Shown piece after piece: positions 20,748-32,728 of a DNA stretch of 64,000 bases. The notes beneath the pieces were generated by a model that worked only from the letters and a program-made list of their open reading frames with translations, did not search any database and was not told the DNA's origin. A program made the translations under genes and the position numbers. Within the stretch, counting starts at the first letter, position 1, and each line of letters opens with the position of its first letter. The DNA is taken from assembly GCA_030490835.1 (NCBI GenBank), contig CM059972.1, forward strand, positions 58,199,563 through 58,263,562. Direction: 5' to 3'. The stretch is from Annona cherimola. Its lineage: Eukaryota > Streptophyta > Magnoliopsida > Magnoliales > Annonaceae.

Positions 20748-22180
20748 TGTGACACCAATACTAGACCATTTAGCATAACTGAATTTTGAAAATAAAACTA
20801 TTTGTAAAGTGAGTAGCATGTAAACCTTCAAAGATTTAATTTTTGAAATTTATAAAATTAAAAAAATTAATTAAAGAGTGAATTTTAGCAAATGCCAAAT
20901 AATTGGTAAATTTAATGCATAAATGTAATTCCTAAAATAATTTAAATATATTACTAAAACTATAGAAAGATTTTAGAGTAAGAAAAGTTAAAATATGTCT
21001 GAGATCTGAGAAGGAAAAAATGGATGCATTTGGGAATGGGATCAAGGGAAGTTTTGAAATGACATTTATGATGACAATGATGATTACTATTACTACTACT
21101 ACTATGGTGTAGATTACAAGTAGAGAAGACATTGGAGTGTTATAGAGCCCGACTTGGAGAATCGAAAATTTTGAGTAAAAGGTAAGTAAGCATTTAAATA
21201 TGGGATCATGGGAAAGAATTTTGAAATGATATTTAATATGATGATGATGATGATTATGATTATTATTGTCATCATCATTTGGTGTAAATTAGAAGTAGAG
21301 AAAATGTTGGAGTCTTTTTTTGACAAGTAAAAACATTTGAAGTCTTATAAAGCCTTGACTTGGAGAATTAGAAATTTTGAGTAGGAGGTAAGTAAGATTT
21401 TTTCTACTTTTGTTTGGATGTTTATTAATGTTTAATTATTATGGGCATGAATATTTTTTGATGATTCTAACGTTTTCGTTGGAATTTCATGAAAACTCCT
21501 TTCTTGACATGTTTGTTTTTTTATTGCTTTAATCATTTCAATTTAGTTGAGTTATTTGAGAATCAATTTGAGTTAATAATGGCTTTTTGATGAGTTTTAA
21601 GTTATTTAAGATATTTGAGTTTGATAAAGTATGTTTTAGATGAGCGTATTTGCATGAGCATGGTAAATGAGTATAATTTTACATGTCGAGTACGACATAT
21701 GCATTATGATTCTCCAAACAAACCAAAGATAGCTATGGTATATTTCGGTATAGTTGTGTATAACATTGTTATAGCTACAGTATATCGAGTTACTGGGATG
21801 ACTTGATGAGGATAATAAGCTTTTGCATTGTATGATTATTTAGAGCATGATCACTTCCGTGAGCTAAAATGAAGAGTGTGAACATGATAAGTTGATGAAT
21901 AAGCATATGCATTTGTAAGGTTTTGATGTAATGACCTATTTTATAAGAACAATGTTGATTCTCTTTAACACTTGAGTTTTACCACTTTTCCATTTATTTA
22001 GTTTACTCAAATTTATACAATTTATGCTTTCCTGTGTTTGATATTCTGAGATGGCAAGACTAAAGTAGAGGCCAATATAGGGTTGATGCCTAGATAGGGA
22101 TGAGAAGAGATTTTGGTCCATCAGATCATTCATGACTGAGCCACTTAGTAGAATTTGAAACTTCATATTTTGTTCTATGC
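20748..22180 (+). mobile_element. Probable chromovirus 3' LTR following the integrase fragment
   Basis: TGTGACACCAATACTAGACC starts directly after the integrase end, where a chromovirus 3' LTR is expected. The rest is AT-rich, noncoding and contains two GAGTA(A/G)(A/G)AGGTAAGTAAG blocks typical of LTR leader regions. I cannot fix the right end or find a partner LTR, so the end is nominal. Confidence 0.35.
21020..21400 (+). repeat. Two-copy tandem duplication with internal trinucleotide microsatellites
   Basis: Two ~190 bp units, each running from GGGATCA...GAAATGA, through a TAC or ATG trinucleotide run, to GTGTAGATTACAAGTAGAG (or close variant), CTTGGAGAAT and AGGTAAGTAAG (ends near 21192 and 21394). 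Unit one has (ACT)n at about 21087-21103, and unit two has (ATG)n at about 21237-21256. Confidence 0.6.
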
Positions 22181-22390
22181 ATGGATGAATGAAGTAGTAA
22201 GAATTTCTTTCTGTATTACTATTATAACTATGGAGTTAACTCAATGATTGATGATGGTGGTAGATTAGTGGAAGTTTAGATGATTTTTTACGTTTAACTT
22301 CCATATCATGACTATATACCATATGTTGAAGTTGAGATTGTTTTTAAACCATATGGATGTAATTATGCTTGTACATGGTAGTTCTATCTA

Positions 22391-22681
22391 GGGTGTGTTT
22401 GGTTAGGAGTAAAACTTTTGATGAAAAGTTTTTGAAGTAGAAGTTGTCAAATTGATAGAAAATGATGTGATATAATAGGAGTAATGATGATGAGTAAAGA
22501 GAATAAAGTTAAAATAAATAGGTTAGTTGTATGGGTAGTTGTGTAGAAATGATTGAAAAGTAGGGTAGTTTGTATAGGAAAATGTGAAAAAATAATTAAA
22601 AAATAGAGTAGTTATGGAGAGTGAAAAGTTTTAGATTGAAAAGTTTTGGTTGACATTTTTTTGTGCCAAACAAACGCACCC
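22391..22681 (+). mobile_element. Tourist/PIF-Harbinger-like MITE (291 bp)
   Basis: Imperfect terminal inverted repeats GGGTGTGTTTGGTT and CCAAACAAACGCACCC, flanked by the 3 bp duplication CTA (22388-22390 and 22682-22684). A 3 bp duplication and GGGTGYGTTTG ends fit PIF/Harbinger MITEs. Noncoding. Relatives occur at 26.3, 27.4 and 60.5 kb. Confidence 0.7.
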
Positions 22682-22684
22682 CTA

Positions 22685-23560
22685 GTCTCTCGGTTTCATG
22701 TTTTTGAAGAGATGCTGTCAAATTTTATAATGACCAATGGTGATCATTAGCTAAGGGCGAAGGTTAGCCATTGGAGCACTACAATTAATGTGTTCATAAG
22801 GTTTATACTATTATTTTAGTTTTCTCAATTTTAGATTAATAATAAATTCAATTGAATTATCTTATATTAATTTCAAATAATATTTTGTGGGTCTGATTCT
22901 ATACAACTTTGGTCATATCAATGTTATTGGTATAACCCTATAGATGAAGTCTATTATAAACATTTTTAAACCATGGTTAATCTTGTTATGATTTATTTGC
23001 TAATAGATGATATATAATTAACTAAATTAAAATAAACAAAAAAAATTTATGCCGCTAAAACTAAATAACTTAAAATTATTAAACATATTTGAAGTAGCTC
23101 AATTGAAATATTAAAATAATAGATAAAACTAAAATACCTTCTTAAGTCTCAACTTTAACATATATGCACATAATTAATTTTATTATGATTTATTAGTTAA
23201 TATTAAAATTATAAATTTTAATTTAATAGATAAATAATAAAATATATTTAACCATAAAAGATAAATTTTATCTTAAAAAAATTAAAATATTTATACTTAG
23301 AATTAATATGAATGAAAATAATTTAATTTTTATGAAGATATGGATTAATATTATTTTAAAAGCGATGCATCATTATGAGAAAAAATAAAAATGAATAATT
23401 TTTAGTTGCCTATAAATCGGCTAATTTATTGGGGCCCAAAATTTTTTTTTATCTTTTATAAGTGTGAGCCCTAACTATGTCAATGCCCTTTAAAAAAATT
23501 TTAAAATAAAAATTATTAAATTTAATAAGGGTGTAATTTAAGTGAGACTTATACTTCTAT
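22685..23560. other. AT-rich intergenic DNA
   Basis: Dominated by TTAAATAATTAAAA-type sequence with no ORF, repeat end or RNA-like structure that I can support. Confidence 0.5.
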
Positions 23561-25531
23561 GAGTCCCGCTTATATGAAACTCTCTTTCTATGTAACCATT
23601 GATTATCAACACTCATTTTGCACTTGTTTTGGATACTAATTCAAGAAAAATATATAAATTTGCATAGATTTTGTATTAGTTTTCATCATTTATATAATTT
23701 ATGCATCTCGTGTAGTTTTCATGCATTTTATGTTGCATTTAGTTAAAATTCATCTCATTTTGGTTGTTTTAATTTATTTGATTCTTTATGAATGTATTTA
23801 CTTGTTTTTACTTTTTATTGTAGGAAAAGGAGGACAATTCTCATGCAAATTCAAGGCAAAAAGAGGATGGAATGAGAAGAAATCACTTAAAGCTGTCAAA
23901 GAGCAATCTTGTCTCCAGTGTGGTGGAGGCCGCGGCCACCAGTCCACTGCCTTAGAAGAGATGAAATATCCATGTATCCAGGAACATCGTGGCTACGACC
24001 ATAGGTTTGGTGGTCGCGGCTACGAAGGTGCTTGTGTGAAAAATATCACACATGTGAGCTCTAAATGTAAGGCATTATAAATACTTCTTTTAGAATTTCA
24101 AGAATATAACATCTAGGGCTCGCGGCTGCTAAAAAAGGGGAGAAAAACATAGGCTTCAAAGCAAGAAGAGAAGATCAAGAGGAAACTACGTTGTCCACTG
24201 CAAATTCATTAAGTTTCATCTATTTTTCTTCTTAGTTTTGTTATTCTCCTCCCTTGGGATAATTATAAACTTGATGTTGAAAGGATTTGATATCATGTTT
24301 TTGGCCTAAATCTCTTTATAGTGGGAGATATAGATGATTTGACTTCGTAAACTATGTTATTTGATTTTTTTGTGTTTGAATGAAAATATAAGTTGTGTTT
24401 TAACTTGTGTTACATGGGATTACCCTTAATATCATACTTAATGCATTTACAAGCTTTGTAACCTTGTAGATTGATTGAATATTTAGATTTATGCTTGGAA
24501 AAGTGGGATTTGAATGAGATATATATAAGGCACAGGTTTTCCATCTACTTGTGGTGGTTGGTTATTAATATGGATAGAAATATAACTATTAACTCTGTAT
24601 AATATTGATTAGGTTATGTGGTTATCAGCCTAATTCTACTTGGTTATATGGGAACATAACGATGAGCTAAAATAAGATTAGGTTTGTATGTTTTGAAGAC
24701 ATATATGAATATAATGAACCTAGATTAGTAATCTCTGTACAACTTAAAAAGGAGCCAATTTAACATAGCTATGAGTCAATGAATTCATACTCTTATCCAT
24801 CTTATCCATCCCAAGGCAATCTCTCCGATAGACACCTCATCCTTGATTATGTTCTGTTTAATTCAGTCCCTAAAATATAATTTCATTCAATCTATCATTT
24901 CACTTTCGACAATTGAATTTTAAGATACTAATCCATTTAACACAATCCTCGTGGGAGCAATAATCTACTCACTCTTCATCACTTGATCGACACATATACT
25001 TGCATTAAAATGAGTATTTTAATTAGACATATACGCAGTTCGTCAACCCTCTTCATATTTGAAATCTTGATGGTTGATAAAAAATTTATTACGTTCATTA
25101 TATTTAGCATCATTTATATTATCATGAAAATTGTTTCATTTTTTAATTTCACTATATATGAGTCTCATCTACAAATATGTAAAATCTACGTAATAAAATG
25201 GTTCAGTGTTAAAATATCAATTTTAGTTTTTTCAACATCTAAACTATCTAAAATATCATTACTATATGGGTAAATGATTCTATAAAGTATTATTACATTC
25301 TAATACATGTGTGAATAAATTTAAGTATTTTCCATAATTTACACATGAATGTATCTATTTTTAACAAATGACTCATACACATACTTGATTTGGATGAAAC
25401 TTTGTCTCCTGGCTAAACAAGTGATGTTAAATACAATGAATGGATTAGATTTTATATTAATCATTAATATCTTAAAAATTAAGGAGGTTACATAAGATTG
25501 CTTTTATGTAACTAAGATAGAAATAGAGCCC
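23561..25531 (+). repeat. Foldback-type AT-rich element split by a solo LTR
   Basis: The left piece (23561-23599, GAGTCCCGCTTATATGAAAC...ATGTAACCAT) and right piece (25046-25531) join into one element of the family at 57929-58462 when the LTR is removed. The right piece carries the shared modules: TTTAGCATCATTTAT...CATGAAAATT, then ACGTAATAAAATGG, ATCTAAACTATCTAAAATATC and TTCTAATACATGTG, then an inverted copy of the first module ending near GAGCCC. The insertion confirms the LTR boundaries independently. Confidence 0.55.
23600..25045 (+). mobile_element. Solo LTR, Athila-like (1446 bp)
   Basis: Starts TGATTATCAACAC and ends ATACGCAGTTCGTCA. The near-duplicated flanks ACCAT (23595-23599) and ACCCT (25046-25050) agree at 4 of 5 bases. 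No internal coding sequence is present, so it likely arose by LTR-LTR recombination. From about 24.2 kb onward it is very similar to the right LTR at 19.5-20.35 kb, including the CTCGTGGGA...ACTCACTCTT block. It has a TATAAATA box at 24076-24083. Confidence 0.85.
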
Positions 25532-26254
25532 TGTTTCTATAAAAATAAATAAATAGTTTTTCGACCACATCTTATATTTACAAAATTAAAACTGTATGAT
25601 AGTTATAGTAATATTGAGATTTGTTATATTGTTTAAATGATTAATGATAATTTGATATTATTTTAAAATTTAAATTTTTAGAAAACATGTAATTTTACTA
25701 ATAATCTTTCATAACTCATCGTTGTGATGTGTTATAATGTCCATACTATCTATATTTTGTCGCTATATTTAGTATTATAGTGATGTCTTCATAACTCTGA
25801 TATATATGATTTATTAATTGTCTCAAAATATTGAAAATCTTTTATAGCTTTACAAAGCCATTGTTATAAGTTGCACTTTTTATAATAATTTTATGCAATT
25901 ATTAGAATATATTATATTTTTTATTAATAAACTTAAAATTATTGTAAAAATAATTTACTCCCACAAATTTTTAAATATAAAGAAAAATGTTAATATATAA
26001 CATTTTTGGCATAGGAAGACTAAGGTTTGCATGATTTTAACTTCATGATAAAAGTAATAATTCTAGCATCAAAACTAGTTACATAGAAGCCCTTAAATAA
26101 ATTTTGATAAAATCAAGTTATTAGCCAACTATTATGGGTCCCATTTAGAAAAAAATTAATTTCTTTCATTTTTATATAAGCTTGATGTACATAAATTATA
26201 TACTTAATTTTATTATTTTATATTTTTATGTATTCTTTTATAAAATTTCAAAAA
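25532..26254. other. AT-rich intergenic DNA
   Basis: No gene, repeat boundary or regulatory motif can be supported. Confidence 0.5.
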
Positions 26255-26470
26255 TAAAAAATTTCACCCTCCCTCACATGAAAATGATGAAATTTTTTAT
26301 TTATAAAATTATATATAAAATTTCACCCTCCCTCACACTATCTATACAACTTACTTATTTATTTCAACTTTATTCTCTTTACTTCTCATCATTTTCCTTA
26401 CCATATCACATCGTTTTCTATCAATTCAAAAACTTTTCGTCAAAAATTTTACGACTTTCCAAACACACAG
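26255..26470 (-). mobile_element. Truncated Tourist-like MITE
   Basis: Its reverse complement starts with TGTGTGTTTGGAAAGTCG and continues with AAAGTTTTTGAATTGATAG and GAGTAAAGAGAATAAAG-like blocks, as in the MITE at 22.39 kb. The inner side contains a 60 bp-spaced duplication of AAAATTTCACCCTCCCTCACA. No matching left terminus is seen. Confidence 0.5.
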
Positions 26471-27394
26471 AAGAATAATTTTTCCTTTTTTTGGAAATAT
26501 GTTCGTTCATTTCTCGTCATATATATATATATTCATTTTTGTTTTACCTTTCGAGGGTCATTCTTTGAGAAACTCTTTTTAAATCATTTTGACAAACTTA
26601 TTCCAAGTTCCCTATTTGATTGTCTCATTGGAAATCACGTAAAAACAATTCATATTTGATATCGCCTTTTGTGCAATATCTTAACATACCCCTTGTATAG
26701 ATCATGTATTAATTCCTTACAACTATATTTTATTGGGTTATTACATTTATCTGAGTGCTGCCTCTATCTTGATTAGTAGAAATCAAAGCTCTCATTTTCT
26801 ATTGAGCAATAATTTGGGTAAGTCTTAAATGAATCATGTGAAAGGTTGATCCAAATGAACGATTTTTTTTTCTCAACGTCTATGAATTATATATCCTCGC
26901 ATAAGTTTATTCATTGAATTAAATGGAACTTTGACGAATAACTCTTTGACAAATAAGTAATTGATTTTATTTCTTCAAGTCATTCTTTTTTTTGCAAATG
27001 AATCAAGGTTCTTTTATTTCTATTCCTCATTTTATTCCAATGACACAGATCAAAAAAAAATTCTGATTTTGATTTTCTTTTAAAAAACATAGTTGTTATT
27101 TTGGCAATGACGAAGGCTATTTGCATTCCTATGATACTCACTCCTGTCATTTATTGATTCTTTAGATTTATATTTTCCTTTTTTATTTTATTGATATTGA
27201 CTTATTGAAATGAAAAAACACACATTTCTTTTCTCATGGGAAAAACTTTGTTTGAACGCTTGAGTCCACATAAAAGATGAATATTATGGTTTTTAATTTT
27301 TTACTAGATCCATTTGGCCTAAATTTATAAAATTTGACCGTTCTATAAATAGAGAAAGAGTAACCTTGAAAAAAGATAAGATTCAAATTCTCAC
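26471..27394. other. Intergenic DNA without recognised features
   Basis: Contains a short TA run near 26520 and low-complexity T-rich stretches. No gene seen on either strand. Confidence 0.45.
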
Positions 27395-27578
27395 TTTTTA
27401 CATAATTATGTACAAAATTAATATACCTATTGTAACTTTATTCTCTTTACTCCTTATCATTATTCATATCATATTACATTATTTTCTATTCAATTTAAAA
27501 AAATTTGGATAAAAGTAAAAACTTTTATAATAAAATTTTTTATCCAAAAATTTTACCATTTTCCAAACACATAAGCTA
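27395..27578 (-). mobile_element. Truncated Tourist-like MITE
   Basis: The reverse complement begins TTATGTGTTTGGAAAATGG and contains the family blocks AATAGAAAATAATG and GAGTAAAGAGAATAAAG. Same family as 22.39, 26.3 and 60.49 kb. The inner end is not defined. Confidence 0.5.
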
Positions 27579-30059
27579 CATAAATTTGGGCCCAAATAAA
27601 AATTAAAAACTAAAAAAAGTTGAAAATGAAACCGATAATAGCTACTTGCCTTCTACTTGTATCAAAGCTTTAAAGCTTGATTTAGCCCCACATTTTGAAG
27701 AAGCAAATCAAAACTGCTGCTTCAAAAAAAGCGCTACACTACGGGCTTTGCGTTAAAGCAAACCACCTAGCCAAATAAAGCTTTAATGAATAATGGAAGG
27801 TATTTGTTGTTTTTAGAATTGATCTTCTAATTTTGAAATTTGCATAGTTATCCTATTTTGTATATTTATAAAAACAACCTCTAAATATAAAAGTTTTGTA
27901 AATATAACCATTTGTATAAACGAAACTGACTTTTATAATTTTTTAACAAAATTATCCTCAACTTTTTTCAATTGGGAGATTGTTTTGTAAAATTAACCCT
28001 ATAATTTTGCATTTTTGCAGAATTAACCCTTCAACTTTGCAAAATCGATCATATGTCTGAAGGTTTTACAAAATACACCTTTCATAAGAAGTGATTCCTT
28101 TTAGTTGGATGAAATTGCGTCGCCTACTTTTGGAAAAGCCCTCAAAATCAAATAGTTAATTTCGTTAATATTCAAATAGAAATTGCCAGCACTTTTTTCA
28201 TGGGGTTTAATTTGCAAAACCTTTAAATTTAGAGGATTAATTTTGAAAGTTAAGAGTACATGCAAAGTTAGAGACTTAGAGGGTTGTTAGAAATTAAACC
28301 CCATAAATGAAGAAGTAAGGGCATTTTCGTCCAAAAATAATAGCTACAAAAAAAAACAATTTTTAATTGAAGGTTAGATTTATAAAACTCTTAAACTAAT
28401 GAATGAATAGGCGTGGTTAATTACTGAAATCCCACTTTCTTGTTGGTTGGTTTTCATTTCTGCGGTTGAGAAGTGAAAATGCAGGCACATGAATATCCGC
28501 TAGCAGACTATTATAGCACTGGGCCAGAGTAGTAATGGATATATGCGTATCTGCTCAGTCTGCTTTTTTTTTTTTTTTTTTGGTCTTTCACCGACACATT
28601 CATGCATTTAAACGTCACATGAAGATGTATTGGACGTACTTCCGTCCATTCTGGTATATATGCATAGGATCGAGCTGGATTTTTAGATTTACGTACCCCA
28701 CGCTTTCTGGATTTTCCGATCAAACTGTATCTCCATGCACGTAAAGCAAAAGTGGGTCTCATGATGAGCCATTTGAATGCAGACCACCTATATGGATACA
28801 GTGGGCCTTTGGTGATGCATTTGTGTGGGATTCTACCGGATTTTATGGGAAACGTTCGGCCTACATATGTTCCTACCAATTATTTATTAATATAATAATT
28901 CTATTTTTCTAATTTTATTTCTGTAATCAAATCATTTTTCCTTCTAACTGCCCTATTTATTTTAACTTTACCTCTATTATTTCATATCCATCATACAAAT
29001 CCCAAAATATTTCCTTTCACATTTTTCACTCTATCCTAAAATTAAAGATCCGGAACGTCCCCTTACATGTAGCAGCAGCAGTAACTGCGAGCCTATCACT
29101 TAGGTATGCAGTTGGAAATAGTAGAAAAAGTTGAATTAACCTATTTAATTAATGTAGCATAAGAGTCATGCCTGATTAAGCCCATCTACTTGTTTTGCTG
29201 GGCTTTGGACATAAGAGGAGTGTTGTGGTGTGGAAAATGTTAAAATTCGATTTTGAACCTTTTAACTTAATTTGTATCCTTTTCAATATAAGAAAGCTTC
29301 TAATATATCTTAATTAATCAGACGAGTTCAGTTTGGCCCATTAATAAGGAAAAAATACCTCATATAATTCTCATCCTGTAAATATATGCTAACGCAAGGT
29401 ATGGATTATGGGGATTACAGGAAGAAAACAGACAACATTTAGCAACGTATACATTGATTTTTATTGTGATAACTAATAAGTCACAGAAAGTCAATTACGA
29501 AAAAATTTACCACAATATTTCGTATGCCCGATGAACAAACGCGGCCGACTCAACTTTGTGCGGCCATAAAATATATTTTATTTATTTTTTATAAAATTTG
29601 ATCTATAAATTAAATATGCATAGATTAACAATTTTATTAAAACATAAAAAATATTTTGTGGCTTAAAAGAATATATTGTTAATATAAAAAAAAAAGAATA
29701 TATTATTTGGTTGCCCAAGTTGGCAACCAACTTCACTGACCGCAAAAGAGCGCGGCTCATTTTGTATTAGTGACAAATCTTGTCACTAAAAAGTTACTTT
29801 TTGCAACTTTTATTATATTACTTTTTAACAACAATAATTATTTAGGTATACAATTTTCGTTTTATGCACCAGAAATGCTGAACATCATTAAAAACATGTT
29901 GCAAAATGTGGCTTTTGTTGTACTGTTGTTAAATAAATAGAATGTTGGGTAGCGTTTATACCAATCATTTTAACTCATTTTTCTTAAGCTTGATAAGCCA
30001 AATCAGAGTTCTACTAAAATAGTAGTCTTATTATTTTTATTTTTTTTGATAAAAAGTTA
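27579..30059. other. Intergenic DNA with low-complexity tracts
   Basis: About 2.5 kb with no supportable gene. It includes segments repeating TTAACCCT.. and CAAAGTTAGAG in opposite orientation (28.0 and 28.26 kb), suggesting an old MITE, a T20 run at 28563-28582, and short ORFs without codon or domain signal. Confidence 0.4.
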
Positions 30060-30290
30060 TATTTCATTATCTTATATATTATAATCAAACACAGGAAAGG
30101 AGAGATACTAAACTTTCACTTTATTCATAAGAGAGACAGCAAGCTCTCACTTATCTATTAAGAAAACTGTAAGCTCCCACTATTACTCAGGAGACCAAGT
30201 TCCTACTCTCCCCCTATAAGGAGGATCAATCTCCCGACACCAGGCCACTTAGGCCAGTGTTGTGTTCAACCGCACCAAAGGCAGTTGGCC
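30060..30290. repeat. Dispersed repeat with AAGCTC-CAC motifs, copy 1
   Basis: Contains serial GAGACAGCAAGCTCTCACTT, CTGTAAGCTCCCACT and GAGACCAAG motifs followed by CTCCCCCTATAAGGAGG. A related block lies at 31.04-31.27 kb. The repeated AAGCTCCCAC core is clear. The family is unknown to me. Confidence 0.35.
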
Positions 30291-30564
30291 GTGGTCTTAG
30301 TTTTTATGTTTAATCTCAACCCAAACAAAAGTTTTAGAATCTAATTAGTTTGAGCCTCGTCCGCTAATTTAATTCAGAACATGCTCAATGTCAAGTTTAA
30401 TAAGATAATATTGGGCTTGCAACTTTAGCTTTTTATAGTTATTTTTATTTCCGTGATGGGCATCCATTGTTGGATGTCTCAAAGTCATGTGGAATTCAGA
30501 TCAAGACTTCCATTTTACATCAAAAAAATAATAACTTCAAAAATATCATTAATCTTAGGCATGC

Positions 30565-30960
30565 TGCAGCTCATACATACATATATGTATGCATGAGTTA
30601 TATTATTGTGCATTTACATGCACCGTAACTTTCTGTGCATTTCGCTCAAAATGGGTCGCACATGCATTTAAATGCATTAATATTTTATACAATCATTTAT
30701 CCATGTATAATTATATCTTAGATAGTTTACGTGTTGAAAAAACAACTTTAAAATTTTCATTTACACAAAATTATTTTATTACATTGATTTTGTATCGTTT
30801 TCAAATGAAGCCTATGCACATATTCAATTTGGATGAAAATTAGTATGCTAATAATTTCAAATATAAAGAGTGGAATAGATGTATATTTTATGACCATGTG
30901 GGTCCCATTTTGAGCCTAATGCATCAGAAGTTATGATGCATTTACATGCACTAGAATATT
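30565..30960 (-). repeat. Foldback-family repeat, A-B module copy
   Basis: Its reverse complement carries the modules of the 61.9-63.3 kb cluster: CCCACATGGTCATAAAAT, then TTTTCATCCAAATTG, then AATAATTTTGTG, then TTGAAAAAACAACTTT on the given strand. Ends contain TGCATTTACATGCA palindromes. Diverged from the cluster copies. Confidence 0.5.
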
Positions 30961-31039
30961 TCTCTTTACTAATTCAATACATACAGTTTTCCAAAAAAAT
31001 ACATAAGAGTTTTTTTCATTAGTTTTACAATGTTACATC

Positions 31040-31265
31040 TCATCTTTATCTTACAATTAAGTATAATATGTGAGACAACAACAAGCTCGCACCTCTTCAC
31101 TCAAGAGATGATAACAATCTCTGACCTATCCACTTCAAAGACTGCAAAAGCTCCCACTTATCTACAGAAGAGACAACAAGCTTCCAACTATTGTCGAAAC
31201 TCTCCTACATGGGAGTTCAAATTTACGTCTGCAAGTCAGCTGCCTACGTCTACAACCAATCGAGT
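31040..31265. repeat. Dispersed repeat with AAGCTC-CAC motifs, copy 2
   Basis: GAGACAACAACAAGCTCGCAC, GCAAAAGCTCCCACTTATCT and GAGACAACAAGCTTCCAAC repeat the core of the 30.06 kb block in the same orientation. Not coding. Confidence 0.35.
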
Positions 31266-32151
31266 AACACTTGATTGACCAATACATAGAGTTGACCACA
31301 AAAGTAAAGATAATATTTTTATAAGAATTTAGTTTAGCAAATTGTGTAGCTTGAACGATTAAAATGTTGATTTGCATGTGAAATATCCAAGATTTAAGTT
31401 TTAAAAGGGCCAAAATTTCTATTTAATCCAGTAAATTGTATCATTTTGAAGCAATTATACATTTCTTTCATAATTTTTTTTTGAAGTAAACATTTCTTTC
31501 ATATTTTTTTTGAAGCAAACATTTCTTTCATACTTAAATTAACGAAATTTTAGAATTTTGTTTTTAAAAAACTTATGAAAGTTACGCGAAAAGATTCAAC
31601 TAATTCTGTGCCAAGGTAGAAACGGACATAGCTGTCGTGGTATTAGGTTTTTTTTTTAAATAAGACATTTAATTAGCATGTTAATTATTATACACCGTTC
31701 ATCCACTATAATATTTGTGGCAGTTGCATATTAGTAAGAAGTGATGGTAGTAGTGGGTAGTTGTTCCGGTTACTTCAAACCATTTGGGCTGTCTGTAGGG
31801 CTTGTTAGTGGAAAAGTTTAAATGCTAACCAGTAATTATTTAATTTCTGGTTCTTTCTATGCCTATATAATCTACAGTCCTTGTGTGGCTAGTGATCTGG
31901 AGTTAACCCGGTGTTGAGGCTAAAGCTAGTTAGCTACGCCAATGATTCAAATGCAATGCATGTTGTCCTCATATTAGAATTTCTACTTAATGATGAGACT
32001 TCATTAGATATATACATGCATAAAAATAAACTGTATATAGAATACTATTCGAAGTATTGATGAGAAGAGCATCTGGCGAAAGAGTTAGCCCCAAATTCCA
32101 TTTTTTAACAAAATAGGTCTATATAGTAATATTAAATTTTTGTATATATAC
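31266..32151. other. Intergenic DNA
   Basis: No gene recognised. Holds the short tandem repeat at 31447-31532. About 31.64-31.93 kb is less AT-rich but has no ORF or motif that I can place. Confidence 0.4.
31447..31532. repeat. Three-unit tandem repeat, ~30 bp unit
   Basis: TGAAGYAAACATTTCTTTCATA followed by a T run occurs three times (starts near 31447, 31482, 31511), with the T run varying in length. Likely replication slippage. Confidence 0.65.
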
Positions 32152-32469
32152 TACAGCAAAATTTGTTATATGTGCTTCAAAAAAAATTATTATATGTAAT
32201 CACCGCAACCAAATTTCAATTGAGCCTCATTTAGTACAAAATGCAGCTACGTTTTATATCGATTGCAGACAAAGTTTTATGTGTCTTTGTAAAATATCAC
32301 TTTGGGCTGGTTATGAAGTAAAAAATAGATGTATTTAACCAAATATTACCACTTTAAAGTGACCAAGTATTTATAATTATAATTAATTGTAGCCAAGATA
32401 TATTTAATTTAGCCAAATATATATTATATAGCCAAAAATTAGCTACATTGATCAACAAAGTTTGTTGTG
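32152..32469. mobile_element. CACTA-like short element
   Basis: Ends CTACAGCAAAATTTGTTAT and AACAAAGTTTGTTGTGG are inverted relatives of the CACTACAASAAAWTTY termini seen at 44668 and 53321. The inside has GCAACCAAATTT and TAGCCAAATAT motifs common to these elements. A 3 bp target duplication is not clear. Confidence 0.4.
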
Positions 32470-32688
32470 GTAAAATAATTAGTGCAACAAGCAACATTAA
32501 CACCAATGAACAAACAATGCATTGCGTGAAGTTTGATCATTAGACTTACTTTTGTAATAAGATAACTATTTTTTCATGTGATTTTTCATTCAGTTTTTAT
32601 TTAATTGATGTTTATCCAAAAATAGTTGATGAAATGAATATGATATTTGTTTGTGAGTGAGAGTGAGAGATGATATTTGTTTGTGAAT

Positions 32689-32728
<40 letters not shown>

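Noticed and set aside
28511..28879. 122-codon minus-strand ORF
   Set aside because: Contains a poly-Lys run from a T20 tract; no domain, neighbours or codon signal.
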